DNA of 62,552 nucleotides from NCBI GenBank assembly GCA_963619325.1, contig CAVEVQ010000014.1:1-62552 (forward strand), in the 5' to 3' direction. Under the pieces are notes generated by a model. That model was not told where the DNA came from. It saw only the letters and a program-made list of their open reading frames with translations, and did not search any database. Made by a program: the position numbers and the translations under genes. Positions 45,601-51,710 of this stretch are shown piece after piece. Source of the DNA: UBA1181 sp963619325. GTDB lineage: Bacteria; Bacteroidota; Bacteroidia; Bacteroidales; Paludibacteraceae. Every line of letters begins with the position of its first letter. Positions within the stretch are counted from its first letter, which is position 1.

Positions 45601-46567
45601 GATGGACAGCGGATTAGAAGATTTGTGTGAGAGGACGAGAGTAGATTCTTCTCTTCTGATGGCATATTTGAGTTGTGTCAACCCTATGGGTGCAGACATC
45701 ACGAACACCGGATGGATGTATGGAGGTGAGAAATTCAATTTCGAAACAGACACCTTAGCATATCTAAATGGTGAAGAAAACAAGTCATTCGTTTACTATG
45801 CAGAAAATGAGTGTGGTACAACAACGACATTGACGACGTTGGCAGAATTCTGTGGAGCAAGCATGTCGACAGAAGACAGCTTGACATTTGCAGGGTCGGA
45901 TGCTAATATGGAATTGCTCAGAAAGGAGAACTTCTATACAAGAGACTCAATTATGATCAACGTTCACAAGCGTTATGATCCAGATAGTATATGGATAACC
46001 AGTGATCCGACGGACCCTGCACGTATTTGGTTGGGAGAGACGGTTGAGTTGGAAGCACACACACCGTACACTAACTTCACAGAGCTTGTATGGTATAGAG
46101 TGGTAGGATTGTATGATCGACGCGACGTTGTACAAGGAGAAAATGAGACTGAGTTTGTATTCAGTGATACGGAGGATGAGCAAGATGAAGCGTTTGGCTC
46201 AATGACGTATGAAGACAAGCCATGGGTAGTGATTGAGTCTCCAGAGGACACCACTCATTATTATGTAACCATTTCAGATGGCGTTTGTCCGTCGGTTGCG
46301 AGTGATTTGATCAGAGTTGATGTGATATTGAAGATTCCGACAGCGTTCACACCATACGTGAGAGAGGGCTTGAACGATATCTTTATGGAACGTCATCAAG
46401 TAACCATATTCGACCGCTACGGACAGAAAGTATTTGAAGGAAGTGATGGTTGGGATGGAACCAAGGGAGGCAAGTTGGCAGACCCAGGAGTTTACTTCTA
46501 TTCTGTCATCATGACCGATGGCTCTCAGCGAAAAGGAACGATTGAGATAGTGTACTTACGCGATTAA
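33692..46567 (+). CDS. giant T9SS-exported protein with about 26 HYR-like modules and gliding-motility-type C-terminal domain
   Basis: The product has about 4291 residues. After a signal peptide (about residues 12-40, SLKRRFWTRFCVLASLL...LWATG) come about 750 residues of Ig-like and unrecognised beta-rich domains, then about 26 HYR-like modules of 90-140 residues (about residues 800-3840). Most open with an FDC-like motif and end near DxxxxxxCxQ, V-x-V; early ones keep the classical FTDxSGN pattern, later ones replace it (for example TFTSPFSTITVTCDQ). The last 80 residues (PTAFTPYVREGLNDIF ... VTIFDRYGQKVFEG ... GWDGTKGG) form the CHU_C/TIGR04131 type B sorting domain, so export by the T9SS and surface location are expected. 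A longer frame starts at a GTG at 33611, and another Met is at 33725. Likely an adhesin or matrix protein; ligand unknown. Confidence 0.9.
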   Translation: MKQTYTNSNSEMSLKRRFWTRFCVLASLLIGQCGTLWATGSITVEGKSETSECPGNSVVLTATGLKFNESTPKTAYAVNFYSAPVTTEGSPNWTLIATVKDATGTFTTVADIQYTNLWFKAVTSDSNKDETNLCKVTISDDCKESCHQSSSGDYINGTDFDIIGGSKVSSETYPNDIASGKVEQYFSDYDVEFKSNIPNAVISNDFAKYMNGTLPTNSSGFSNYYYFMNSGDMYQAPFSYTFKMHDLEKTDNPCTGGKREHKHNAIWDGRYYRIKMRMYVYKKAGDCSCPTMALKLEGDNGGEGNFWKNADHAEIYALYEDTRDTVYSITNCTTVWPGECKQWCVENNHCDDTEEKNITREDGTTGRGFYKEESSVWSNGSMQIVTKGECYPSYEVCDKQAVLSVNKSFEQINLNNIFCSDRVNNKLMEVNINFYGKFNVENESPNNITLKPLFQQWGSCFDIAVDYISAEQMGVCMDKSAACVGSTVTVNAAGFPFGSEYVWEYKDEEENWNQLKINNFDWRGTDERYKVANIPVEKIGKVQYRVYDKNTVDVSSEYIYFDINGKNCNPVLPSGIEGDDAFCIPNANMKFNVSPVDANENVSYIWTVLDSTKKELDNSASMINYGPSSKRYIGSDRESTKGDTVFVSMNFSDYAGKYYIQVQTVRDVQQSDGTYITEAYEKPILDSFIVYKTPALSLKLLAECASGATGDQCEENDKTLCPTDRKQKIIAASDILPKDGTKYVYTWTGATRFNIVGDTAIVNLPTTESCAGTIDSFYIGVYAEIDGVGCPNEVGRKYHVSQPEDPTMECTSLADTIKYILAATEKTKTITDFPMPNFTSGCEKDPDFSIVIKYTGLDGKTYNKTYDSTKDSIADEIKKDPFVAPAGKGTITYTVTDGCGKSATCTKVLTIIDNTAPNIDCDQIESQSGTVTTDCTAKPGDGIIDEIIPPVLTDKNGVDGEIEGVYEGRLENPAAVPEANNADSRGLFSKTKGLNDAYVIGTTYILWSFTDASGNATYCLSTVTITDEVKPDVVCPEVSDLVIPSVDDACGQSVNGVLSRIEAPKAVDKCSGEGTNLVADIYYIYYNEEGDEVSEFVPPADYDKIIFNIDIPYTLKWVFKKVNNPSISVECKVNFTVADSTPPSIDCSILSTVRVFANTLKRDKQTPLYLDYASYDDVRDGFDKYVGTLKDAFDNSVIKFLNKGDYKDNCSSDINLEVEVTFPTDINGKKVLVPTSLNDLKKYKYPVGQTTIKWKINDGVQDDDANYVNVDSCTQNIIVNAGVAPEVNCPAESEITYYVGDDCKADFIIKKEDVPTDTIPIMQTGVYFNFRMGLYDKDGNKVTTNEQLVTDYFPDKIQDLTTENVEGNSQLTIGWICDKFNSGELENLLKDDKSKIKSWRRLNTTRGVTESSAMSASSSLTQNFRYEGFPSDVTLYDADGNLIGKVTNSYGDEDKAATKLVYPRYFDNRNNTYVVTASAHACSTVGVKRTNNFTDELFNMKLEKGTYRMVYRFENRQDTEDADYMEDSCVYIINVVDTITPKIDCGKLQVCPPFTANENCVVPAAEVTCLANKETFLKDVEATDNCTAADNLKLTWKRVFNSSVTTTDDAFTTAFSIGTTVFTWIVTDESGNQATCDQIIEVEDKTGPVFDCNTLVDVITAPDDGKCEASGTSVKDAGLKIPEVEDDKCSPTGAKIVATGTRYRYDAASKTWVEEKNAEGELADVLEDPYYPDTTKIVWVVADGNGNESQCEQFVIVEDKQVPTFDCSEIKDLVYKITDINECAVDGGKIKVLLGEHSAQDNCTEGEIVGVPLLKVQKKDATGADTWSTESLPSEYKKDTTYTIVWQFTDEKGNTKECDQLVTIKDTIKPDITTVCDDSPITLTATTKCSVDIKDAGLKTIEEMTITDPCDGPIIPTLVIRLVDNQGTYYRYEKNTKVTPEIDQVSDLSFPVTDKWPHHVLYIYQDKAGNVDTCMSELWVKDGIKPVVLDCGVDRKSFTVGADECSASADDILKLIVTPKAYDECDDEITGGGPYYIEPVVYRYHVDSTCTSTDGTTGKCLVYKHDTTLVGTSIDGKWNTLPFPLGETIIKYVFEDKSGNRDSCMQSVTVLDRTAPSFDCDKINPNPLRPEAEKGQCSMDFSDFLKKYTDGLEYYATDACNEDRIKGYLTLNLEGSELPADDYKLEAGITYRLYWHFRDQSGNYMSCPQDIIMSHQNPIEPACMTAPLDSVKVTAKDGECSAESSATANITVPLAHDSCTKETVVGIPYFIIKGNLVKIDLSQQEFPTGDTTIHWMFVSPWNLHDTAWCEQVVHVAGNKKFELDCEELTPTMRDTITDCGVTDPTKFVIPTPKTPDPCITDTKDPNYWRYGNPVRMKQDAATNEWVADPDKTIKDGFPLGLTKIKWIFTDFTGSVKDSCTQDVEVRTTEEIVFDCDALKKDTIKVDVAKGECSVDASKVNLETQYAKHPCTGEKIEGVPVRADGKSLDDTYYTGLTEIYWIFTDKTETLAKPVDTCSQFVQVGDVNTLPVDCKNFPAISKILEGADCTIKWEDLMVDPVPVVKDLCSGEIIDPKVTRKSDNQVIEYKTDGETVELITKGVEFKLGEDTIVWEYDFHGSKFRCEQPISVKNDSKPTGGCESIDNEITFSAPTGTCTITSDLVIDSLISKLGGWPKATDVCTGKEIPGRVYYKGKEITKGSKVTLPVGRDTVVWIFIDPTINVNGDTCEKVLIIQSDKKPIIDCSTIEDKSFETDDCEKALNEMDIPTPIATDACTGDDVSGVGYRSDNKNVYSDAYPVGKTTITWVFISPYSTASDTCYQDVWVRTTKEADFDCSTLENDPINLLADVGKCYSTGSALLKSLKTPYPEAKEQCSNTSIVGVPYYEGQPLADATSVHVSVGDTTYIDWKFFNDSLQVTEKWCKQPVYVKGQNAPLFNCDTLQAHNTKFEVVGCDTILDKEALPIPIAIDYCTKDTVYGVGVRSDGADLYEAYPVGTTTVTWTFTSPFSTITVTCDQKVEVLTKQEIQFDCSTVSDSVIVSVPEGACKADQVRLEGQVAYHPCPTQSGVTTIKGVPSVGTFKVEADGDDWIIKDVRVGIHTIVWTFTDPSDPATMVSPTKTCEQPMRVGDGINVDFDCSSLPDTTIKLKPNECEISWADMNMQIDLLVDECTGDILYPVLSRTSGKKIETVGVSSDGKHLDIKADNFSVGIDTIQWEYAEIGIKCDQVITVKDSMAPIFDCENFKPDTVAIAAAKSDCKAISSAVIDSLIDRFPEWPKAIEQCTNEEIPARVLLVRAAGDTIELKKGDAEEIKVGVYPLLWVFIDTTINEIGDTCVKHLTLQSEEEPVFDCSSLDNLEFLTKTCERTIETDEIPVPKATDKCVPNTVIPGKGLRYNPDTKEFDLPLAGEYPVGITEIQWTFTSPLSTTLKICTQKVVVLDTTNWYDCTPISGNTIMLPVDINTEKTDPTAETSLLDSIHANHPCPTQSGVEFINGVPSINGVDLTLNGDGTKWIIPELPVGEYTIEWTFHDKSWTLKDSIKICKQDLVVEDKLDTLYCPSGWNHKTIACVDELPAIYTTFEEFKAAGGHFSNEKNLKTAGCTLTGCFGYEENSVGTKYCDETYYRKYYVYDTRENKISCTDTITIKDTVPPVFLDENNFAAECVRKDANGQCVEYQGRKTIVACDQAVPDAQKPSVTDCDPDVKLAVSSKSLQGTDPSKCDYYTYDVIREWTATDRCGNVSTMKDTIAVVDTVAPIVVLPTDWQDTVLADYLKGCIFLVPDFAEDLRKDGVVSDNCVELDNIIITQVPAPGDTIKETTQIDITISDPCGSDTSIVAWVYAPKRETVVSLDAHDTVICVSDEKPLSLMDNDLRFAEGGYWMEDEEGRYWRQTRTQYDIYKTEIVDDSLFYSNNRASALYQKYFKNMTDTERKSIYELSRRRLSGTYWFVAFDTLTLCSDTASANLELKERPRIMMDSGLEDLCERTRVDSSLLMAYLSCVNPMGADITNTGWMYGGEKFNFETDTLAYLNGEENKSFVYYAENECGTTTTLTTLAEFCGASMSTEDSLTFAGSDANMELLRKENFYTRDSIMINVHKRYDPDSIWITSDPTDPARIWLGETVELEAHTPYTNFTELVWYRVVGLYDRRDVVQGENETEFVFSDTEDEQDEAFGSMTYEDKPWVVIESPEDTTHYYVTISDGVCPSVASDLIRVDVILKIPTAFTPYVREGLNDIFMERHQVTIFDRYGQKVFEGSDGWDGTKGGKLADPGVYFYSVIMTDGSQRKGTIEIVYLRD
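40345..44010 (+). repeat. two tandem copies of a six-module (about 1.8-kb) super-repeat inside the giant gene
   Basis: Reading module by module, the order of module types E-F-A-B-C-D occurs twice: starts near 40348, 40652, 40986, 41278, 41594, 41909 and again near 42180, 42491, 42763, 43085, 43396, 43722. Offsets between partners are 1.78-1.84 kb. The clearest pair is C (41594 and 43396), sharing DSLI near its middle, GWPKA/EWPKA, EIPGR/EIPAR and DPTINVNGDTC/DTTINEIGDTC. A further A-type module follows at 44011. Copies have diverged at the base level. Confidence 0.75.
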
Positions 46568-46586
46568 CGTATAGTTTATTAACAAT

Positions 46587-46632
46587 AGCAAAAATTGAGA
46601 CTGAAAAAATTGTGTCAGTCTCAATTTTTGCT
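46587..46632. terminator. strong stem-loop after the giant gene
   Basis: AGCAAAAATTGAGACTGA (46587-46604) is a perfect 18-bp inverted repeat of 46615-46632 around a 10-base loop, 20 bases after the giant gene's stop. The stem ends in A/T-rich sequence on both sides, so it can work in either direction. Confidence 0.8.
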
Positions 46633-46639
46633 TTATATT

Positions 46640-46647
46640 TACTTTTG
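46640..46647 (+). promoter_or_regulatory. possible -7 element before the second T9SS gene
   Basis: TACTTTTG followed by C matches TAnnTTTG, 44 bases before the start at 46691. The -33 position falls inside the terminator stem and lacks TTTG, so this is a partial match. Confidence 0.4.
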
Positions 46648-46690
46648 CAAATAAGATAGTGTATTTATATAGATAGAAAGTAGTTAAACT

Positions 46691-49393
46691 ATGAATACAG
46701 GGATGATAAGAAGAATATTGGTTTCACTTTTTGCACTTTGTGGCGTTTGTGTGACGCTAAGCGCACAGAGTGATAGCGTATGGATTGAAGTTTTTAAAGA
46801 AGACTTCGGAGGAAATGAGGTGTCGGATCCAGTCGCCGCTGCGTCTGCTGCCGGTATAAAAGGGAAGGTGGGATCGAAGGTGTCCTATTCTAAGAGTACT
46901 ACCAGAGGAGGAACTTACTATTTGGTAAAGACTTCAACAGATAATGGGGGGTGGCATACAGGGTCGGATCACACCTATTTGGGGGACAAGACCAGAGGCT
47001 ATTATATGCGAGTAGACCCTAATGAGAGTAATACCACGGATGTGATGTATGTTCAGGAGTTGGATGGCGTATGCAGTGGTGTATTGTTTGATTTCTCATG
47101 TTGGATGACCAACTTGCAGTTGGATACAGAGGAGGGTGCGAATCCAAAACTGGCTATTTCAATCAACTCGAAAGAGGATGGGTCAGGGACAGAATATCAG
47201 TATGCCGAGTTAGAGCTGCCAAAGTGTAGTGATGCAAGTTCTGCTTCGTTGCCGTGGCAAGAGTTGAAGATTCAGTTTAAGATATCCGATAAGAAAGTAG
47301 ATAAAGTATATTTCATTGTATCGGTTGTTAAGCCGACGGGAGATGGATTTGACTTTGCGATCGATGATATTTCCATTAAGGTGCAGCATCCTATCGTGGT
47401 GATTGATAAAGTAGAAGAAGAGTTCATATATGGAGAGCCTGTAAATCTTTATACTACCTTCAATAATTCGGGGTATTTCTCGTCGACTGCCGATTTGATT
47501 GGGCGTTGGTATTATAGTGCCGATGGCAATGATTATCAACAAATTTCTCAAATTGACTATTCGAAAAGCACTTCGTTTCAGACACAAATCACCGATATGT
47601 TTGATAAGGACGTAGACAATGGTTACTATCGTTTGCGTATTGGAAATTCAGGGACTTTTGAGTCGGATGTGTGTTCTATTTTTGGAGACTATCAGATTGC
47701 GGAGACCAAACACAAAGAGAGAGTACATTTGTGTAGTACAGGAAGTGTGGAAGTTGAAGGCTACACAGTAAACGCAGAAGATGTATCGGATGGACAGGTA
47801 GTAGAGGCGAACTCTTCGCTTTCCATCATTGTCCACAAGATGGAAGCAAAAAAGGTAGAAGTAGGTTCAAAATACCTTTGTATAGGTGAAAGCTATGAGT
47901 ACAATGGGAAGTCGTACTCTTCAAATGTGGCAGAAAAGATTGAAGTGACTGACACGGTAAAATACAAGGGTTACGATTGCGATAGCCTTTATAGGGTATT
48001 TACGATTAATTGGACGAACGAGAGTGAGTTGCCTCAAAAAGCGCAGACTATTTGTCAGGGAGAAACATTCCACGACAAAGTGTATAAGACAGCAGGAGAG
48101 TTTAAAGACACCTTGAAAGAAGGATGTGCATTGCTATTGACACCGCTCACGGTTAGTCCGACGTACAATATCACGAAGGATTTCCCAATATGTGCAGGTT
48201 CAGAGTTCAATGGCGAGACCTTTGAAGCAGGAGGCTCCTATACTCGTGTTTTGAAGTTGACAACGATTGCGGGTTGTGATAGTACGGTGAATGCGACGGT
48301 CATCGTAACAGATAAGATATATGAGACATTAGAAGATGTAATCTTATGTGAGGGAGAGTCATTCAATTTTGATGGCAAGACCTACACTAAACCAGGAACT
48401 TACAACTTGGAGGAGGTTAATACTAGTAAATCCACAGGATGCGACAGTATCACTTATCAAAAGTTGACGATCAATTCAATGTGGTCGAACGAGAAAAGTC
48501 CTATTGATACGTTTATATGTTACGGTTCGTCAGTGTTCGGGGTGACATACGAGGAGCCTATTGAGTCTCTTTTGATTAGAGATCCCAACACGTACAAGAC
48601 TGTCAGTGGATGTGATAGTGTCGTTTACTATAACCTGAAAGTCATTGAAATGGAGTTGCGTTTGGCGATTACATCGGAGCGTAACACGATATGCAAGGGA
48701 GAGGAAGTGGAGATTGACGTTGCGAGGCTTCGTCCGACGGATGCAACTTTGACATGGTCGCACAACTTCACAGGAAGTAAGATGAAGGCTGTGTTCCAAC
48801 CCGTTGAAGATGCTGTGTATGTAGTGTTGGCAAGGAATGAGCAGGCTGGTTGTGAGACTTCGGATACTATGAGAGTGTATGTTAGAGATTCACCGACATT
48901 GACTATCGACACAGTAGATCAGAAGACCAATCATGTTGAATATTCTGTAGAAGGAGGAATTGAACCATATACCATCTATTTGGATAGAACGATAAGGCCG
49001 TTTGACGTAGATCCATTTGGGGAGGTGAATAATTCCTTTATTGGAATGCACTCATTGTTGGTGAGCGATTCAAATGCATGTACATCTTCTCAAATATACA
49101 CGATTACTCCGGTGCCTATTGTTCCGTCTGGCGTGTTTACACCTAATGGAGATGGCGTCAATGACAAATGGACAATTGAAAACATTGACGTATATGGTTC
49201 GGCTCGTGTCAGAATCTATGATCGTTCGGGAAGACTCATCAAGGAGTTTGATGGATATGACAATGAGAATGGATGGGATGGCAAGTATAACGGACATTTG
49301 ATGCCACCAACAGATTACTGGTATGAAATTAATTTGCCGGAAGTTGATACGCAGTATGTCGGACATTTCACTTTGTTCTATAATATCAGATAA
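46691..49393 (+). CDS. T9SS-exported protein with five short Cys repeats and gliding-motility-type C-terminal domain
   Basis: The 900-residue product has a signal peptide (MIRRILVSLFALCGVCVTLSA), an N-terminal domain of about 220 residues that looks like a MAM or jelly-roll module (EDFGGNEVSD ... FDFAIDDISIKV), an Ig-like part, and five modules of about 45-60 residues (about residues 392-655) of the form C-x-G-E-x-F/Y ... G-x-Y ... GCDS (for example ILCEGESFNFDGKTY and GCDSITYQKLTI). An Ig-like region follows, and the last 85 residues (VPSGVFTPNGDGVNDKW ... VRIYDRSGRLIKEF ... GWDGKYNG) form the type B T9SS sorting domain. It lies 124 bases after the giant gene, behind a terminator. No PorP/SprF-like partner gene is adjacent. 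Role at the surface is unknown. Confidence 0.88.
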   Translation: MNTGMIRRILVSLFALCGVCVTLSAQSDSVWIEVFKEDFGGNEVSDPVAAASAAGIKGKVGSKVSYSKSTTRGGTYYLVKTSTDNGGWHTGSDHTYLGDKTRGYYMRVDPNESNTTDVMYVQELDGVCSGVLFDFSCWMTNLQLDTEEGANPKLAISINSKEDGSGTEYQYAELELPKCSDASSASLPWQELKIQFKISDKKVDKVYFIVSVVKPTGDGFDFAIDDISIKVQHPIVVIDKVEEEFIYGEPVNLYTTFNNSGYFSSTADLIGRWYYSADGNDYQQISQIDYSKSTSFQTQITDMFDKDVDNGYYRLRIGNSGTFESDVCSIFGDYQIAETKHKERVHLCSTGSVEVEGYTVNAEDVSDGQVVEANSSLSIIVHKMEAKKVEVGSKYLCIGESYEYNGKSYSSNVAEKIEVTDTVKYKGYDCDSLYRVFTINWTNESELPQKAQTICQGETFHDKVYKTAGEFKDTLKEGCALLLTPLTVSPTYNITKDFPICAGSEFNGETFEAGGSYTRVLKLTTIAGCDSTVNATVIVTDKIYETLEDVILCEGESFNFDGKTYTKPGTYNLEEVNTSKSTGCDSITYQKLTINSMWSNEKSPIDTFICYGSSVFGVTYEEPIESLLIRDPNTYKTVSGCDSVVYYNLKVIEMELRLAITSERNTICKGEEVEIDVARLRPTDATLTWSHNFTGSKMKAVFQPVEDAVYVVLARNEQAGCETSDTMRVYVRDSPTLTIDTVDQKTNHVEYSVEGGIEPYTIYLDRTIRPFDVDPFGEVNNSFIGMHSLLVSDSNACTSSQIYTITPVPIVPSGVFTPNGDGVNDKWTIENIDVYGSARVRIYDRSGRLIKEFDGYDNENGWDGKYNGHLMPPTDYWYEINLPEVDTQYVGHFTLFYNIR

Positions 49394-49413
49394 AAGGGAA
49401 CAGATATAAAAAG

Positions 49414-49451
49414 AAGCCTCTGGGATTAGATGGATAATCCCAGGGGCTTTT
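49414..49451 (+). terminator. terminator after the second T9SS gene
   Basis: AAGCCTCTGGGATTA (49414-49428) pairs with TAATCCCAGGGGCTT (49435-49449) with a single mismatch, then TTTTGTG. Confidence 0.85.
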
Positions 49452-49500
49452 GTGTTGAGAAAAATATGTCGGAAAACATAAAAGGGAATTTTATTTTTCG

Positions 49501-49508
49501 TAATTTTG
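49501..49508 (+). promoter_or_regulatory. possible -7 element of the typA promoter
   Basis: TAATTTTG followed by C, 28 bases before the typA start. No TTTG at the -33 position. Confidence 0.4.
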
Positions 49509-49535
49509 CATCTTGAATTATTTTGAAATAGACGA

Positions 49536-51341
49536 ATGGAGAATCAAAACATTAGAAACGTGGCGATTATCGCGCACGTCGATCACGGAAAGACCACATT
49601 GGTGGACAAAATGTTGATGGCAGGTAAAATCTTCAAGGAGCATGAGAAACCTGGCGAGTTGATGTTGGACAACAACGACTTGGAGCGCGAGCGAGGAATA
49701 ACCATTGTGTCTAAGAATGTTTCCATACGTTACAAAGACTATAAGATTAATATCATAGACACTCCGGGACACTCCGATTTTGGAGGTGAGGTAGAGCGAG
49801 TGTTGAACATGGCGGATGGTGTTTTGCTGTTGGTGGATGCCTTTGAAGGTCCGATGCCGCAAACGCGTTTTGTGTTGCAAAAAGCATTGCAGATTGGGTT
49901 GAAGCCTATCGTTGTTGTCAACAAGGTAGACAAGCCTAACTGTCGCCCCGAGGAAGTTCAAGAGGAAGTGTTCGATTTGATGTTCAATTTGGATGCCACG
50001 GAAGAGCAGCTCGATTTTCCAACATTGTATGGTTCTGCGAAGAACAACTGGATGTCGGACGATTGGAAGACACCAAGAGAGAACGACATTACGCCAGTGT
50101 TGGACGCCATTATTAAATATGTTCCGGCACCCCGCATAATTGAGGGAACGCCACAGATGTTGATTACCTCGTTGGATTTCTCTGCGTACGTTGGACGTAT
50201 AGCCATCGGGCGTATTCATAGAGGAACGTTGAAAGAGGGTCAGGATTTGTCTTTGGCCAAGAGAGATGGTTCTATCAAAAGAGTAAAAATCAAAGAGTTA
50301 CGCATTTTTGAAGGATTCGGTCAGAAGGCCGTTCGCGAAGCCCATTGCGGAGAGTTGGTTGCTTTGGTTGGAATAGAAAATTTTGAGATTGGAGATACGA
50401 TCTGTGATTTAGAGAATCCAGAGCCATTGCCGCCTATCGCAATAGATGAGCCTACGATGAGTATGGTTTTTGCCGTTAATGATTCGCCATTCTTCGGTAA
50501 AGATGGAAAGTTCGTTACTTCGCGTCATATCAACGACCGTTTGGTGAAAGAGTTGGATCGGAACTTGGCGTTGCGCGTGGTAAAAGATCCAGAGTCTGAT
50601 AAGTGGAATGTGTATGGACGAGGCGTGTTGCATTTATCTGTCTTGATTGAGACAATGCGTCGTGAGGGTTATGAGTTGCAAGTTGGTCAGCCACAGGTAA
50701 TTATTAAAGAGATAGATGGCGTGAAATGTGAGCCAGTAGAGCAGTTGACCATTGATTTGCCAGACGAGTATTCAGGAAAGGTGATAGAGATGGTGGCGAC
50801 TCGTAAGGGGGATATGGTGTCTATGGAGCGCAAGGGCGACCGAGTGCATTTGGAGTTTGTCATACCTTCTCGCGGTATCATTGGCTTAAGAACCAACGTG
50901 TTGACAGCGACAGCGGGCGAGGCCGTGATGGCACATCGTTTCATGGAGTATCAACCCTACAAGGGAGAGATTCAACGACGTACTAACGGCGCGTTGATAG
51001 CCATGGAGGCAGGAACGGTATATGCATATGCGTTGGATAAATTGCAGGATAGAGGAAAGTTCTTCATCAATCCACAAGACGAAGTGTATGCAGGTCAGGT
51101 GGTAGGAGAGAATAGCAAGGACAACGACATCGTAGTGAATGTAACGAAGTCTAAGCAGTTGACGAATATGCGTTCGAAGAGTGCGGATGACAAGGCGAAG
51201 ATTATTCCGCCGATTATCTTCTCATTAGAAGAAGCGTTGGAGTATATTCGTGAAGACGAGTATGTTGAGGTGACACCAAACTTTATGCGTCTGAGAAAGA
51301 TTATCTTGGATGAGACAGAGAGAAAGAAAGCAAATAGATAA
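49536..51341 (+). CDS. typA: ribosome-associated translational GTPase TypA/BipA
   Basis: The 601-residue protein is a full-length BipA. The GTPase domain has G1 AHVDHGKTTLVD near residue 12, GITI (ERGITIVSKN), G3 DTPGHSDFGGEVER and G4 NKVDK. EF-G-like domains follow (YVGRIAIGRIHRGTL near residue 210), then the BipA-specific C-terminal domain with MVSMERKGDRVHLEFVIPSRG and SKQLTNMRSKSADDK. BipA helps 50S assembly and translation under stress or cold. It is flanked by terminators on both sides, so it is a single-gene unit. Confidence 0.98.
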   Translation: MENQNIRNVAIIAHVDHGKTTLVDKMLMAGKIFKEHEKPGELMLDNNDLERERGITIVSKNVSIRYKDYKINIIDTPGHSDFGGEVERVLNMADGVLLLVDAFEGPMPQTRFVLQKALQIGLKPIVVVNKVDKPNCRPEEVQEEVFDLMFNLDATEEQLDFPTLYGSAKNNWMSDDWKTPRENDITPVLDAIIKYVPAPRIIEGTPQMLITSLDFSAYVGRIAIGRIHRGTLKEGQDLSLAKRDGSIKRVKIKELRIFEGFGQKAVREAHCGELVALVGIENFEIGDTICDLENPEPLPPIAIDEPTMSMVFAVNDSPFFGKDGKFVTSRHINDRLVKELDRNLALRVVKDPESDKWNVYGRGVLHLSVLIETMRREGYELQVGQPQVIIKEIDGVKCEPVEQLTIDLPDEYSGKVIEMVATRKGDMVSMERKGDRVHLEFVIPSRGIIGLRTNVLTATAGEAVMAHRFMEYQPYKGEIQRRTNGALIAMEAGTVYAYALDKLQDRGKFFINPQDEVYAGQVVGENSKDNDIVVNVTKSKQLTNMRSKSADDKAKIIPPIIFSLEEALEYIREDEYVEVTPNFMRLRKIILDETERKKANR

Positions 51342-51357
51342 TTTGTCTAACAATAAG

Positions 51358-51395
51358 GAAGAAGAGGCTGGCAGAGGGTGTCGGCCTCTTCTTTT
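51358..51395 (+). terminator. terminator after typA
   Basis: GAAGAGGC (51361-51368) pairs with GCCTCTTC (51384-51391) with AAGG before and TTTT after, 17-50 bases past the typA stop. Confidence 0.75.
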
Positions 51396-51457
51396 CAAAG
51401 GTCGTAGCGGCGGTTCATTGGATGAATGGTGGCATATCAGCATTTTTGATGCTAAAA

Positions 51458-51490
51458 ATTGTCAAAATAGACGTAGAAATGCTAATTTTG
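51458..51490 (+). promoter_or_regulatory. probable promoter of the glycan cluster
   Basis: ATTG at 51458-51461, a 21-base spacer and TAATTTTG (51483-51490) followed by C. It implies a leader of about 210 bases before the first gene at 51711; nothing else is recognisable in the 51396-51710 gap. Confidence 0.55.
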
Positions 51491-51710
51491 CAACGATGTG
51501 AAAAAAAAATAGACGTAAAAGACGAATAGCATAGAGATGAAGAGAGAGTGTTGACTTCGGAGGAGGAATCGTAAAAAGGTAAAAACGTCACACGCTGTGT
51601 GGCGAAATAAAGGAAGATATGTATAGCGGAAAATAGAGAGTCGAAACCGCAAAATCACCTACAAAGAGGACTTATAAGTTCTCTATTATCCCTCAAAAGA
51701 GTATAATTCA

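Noticed and set aside
49518..50219. A 233-codon minus-strand frame over typA
   Set aside because: TypA on the plus strand is unmistakable; the opposing frame has no family likeness.
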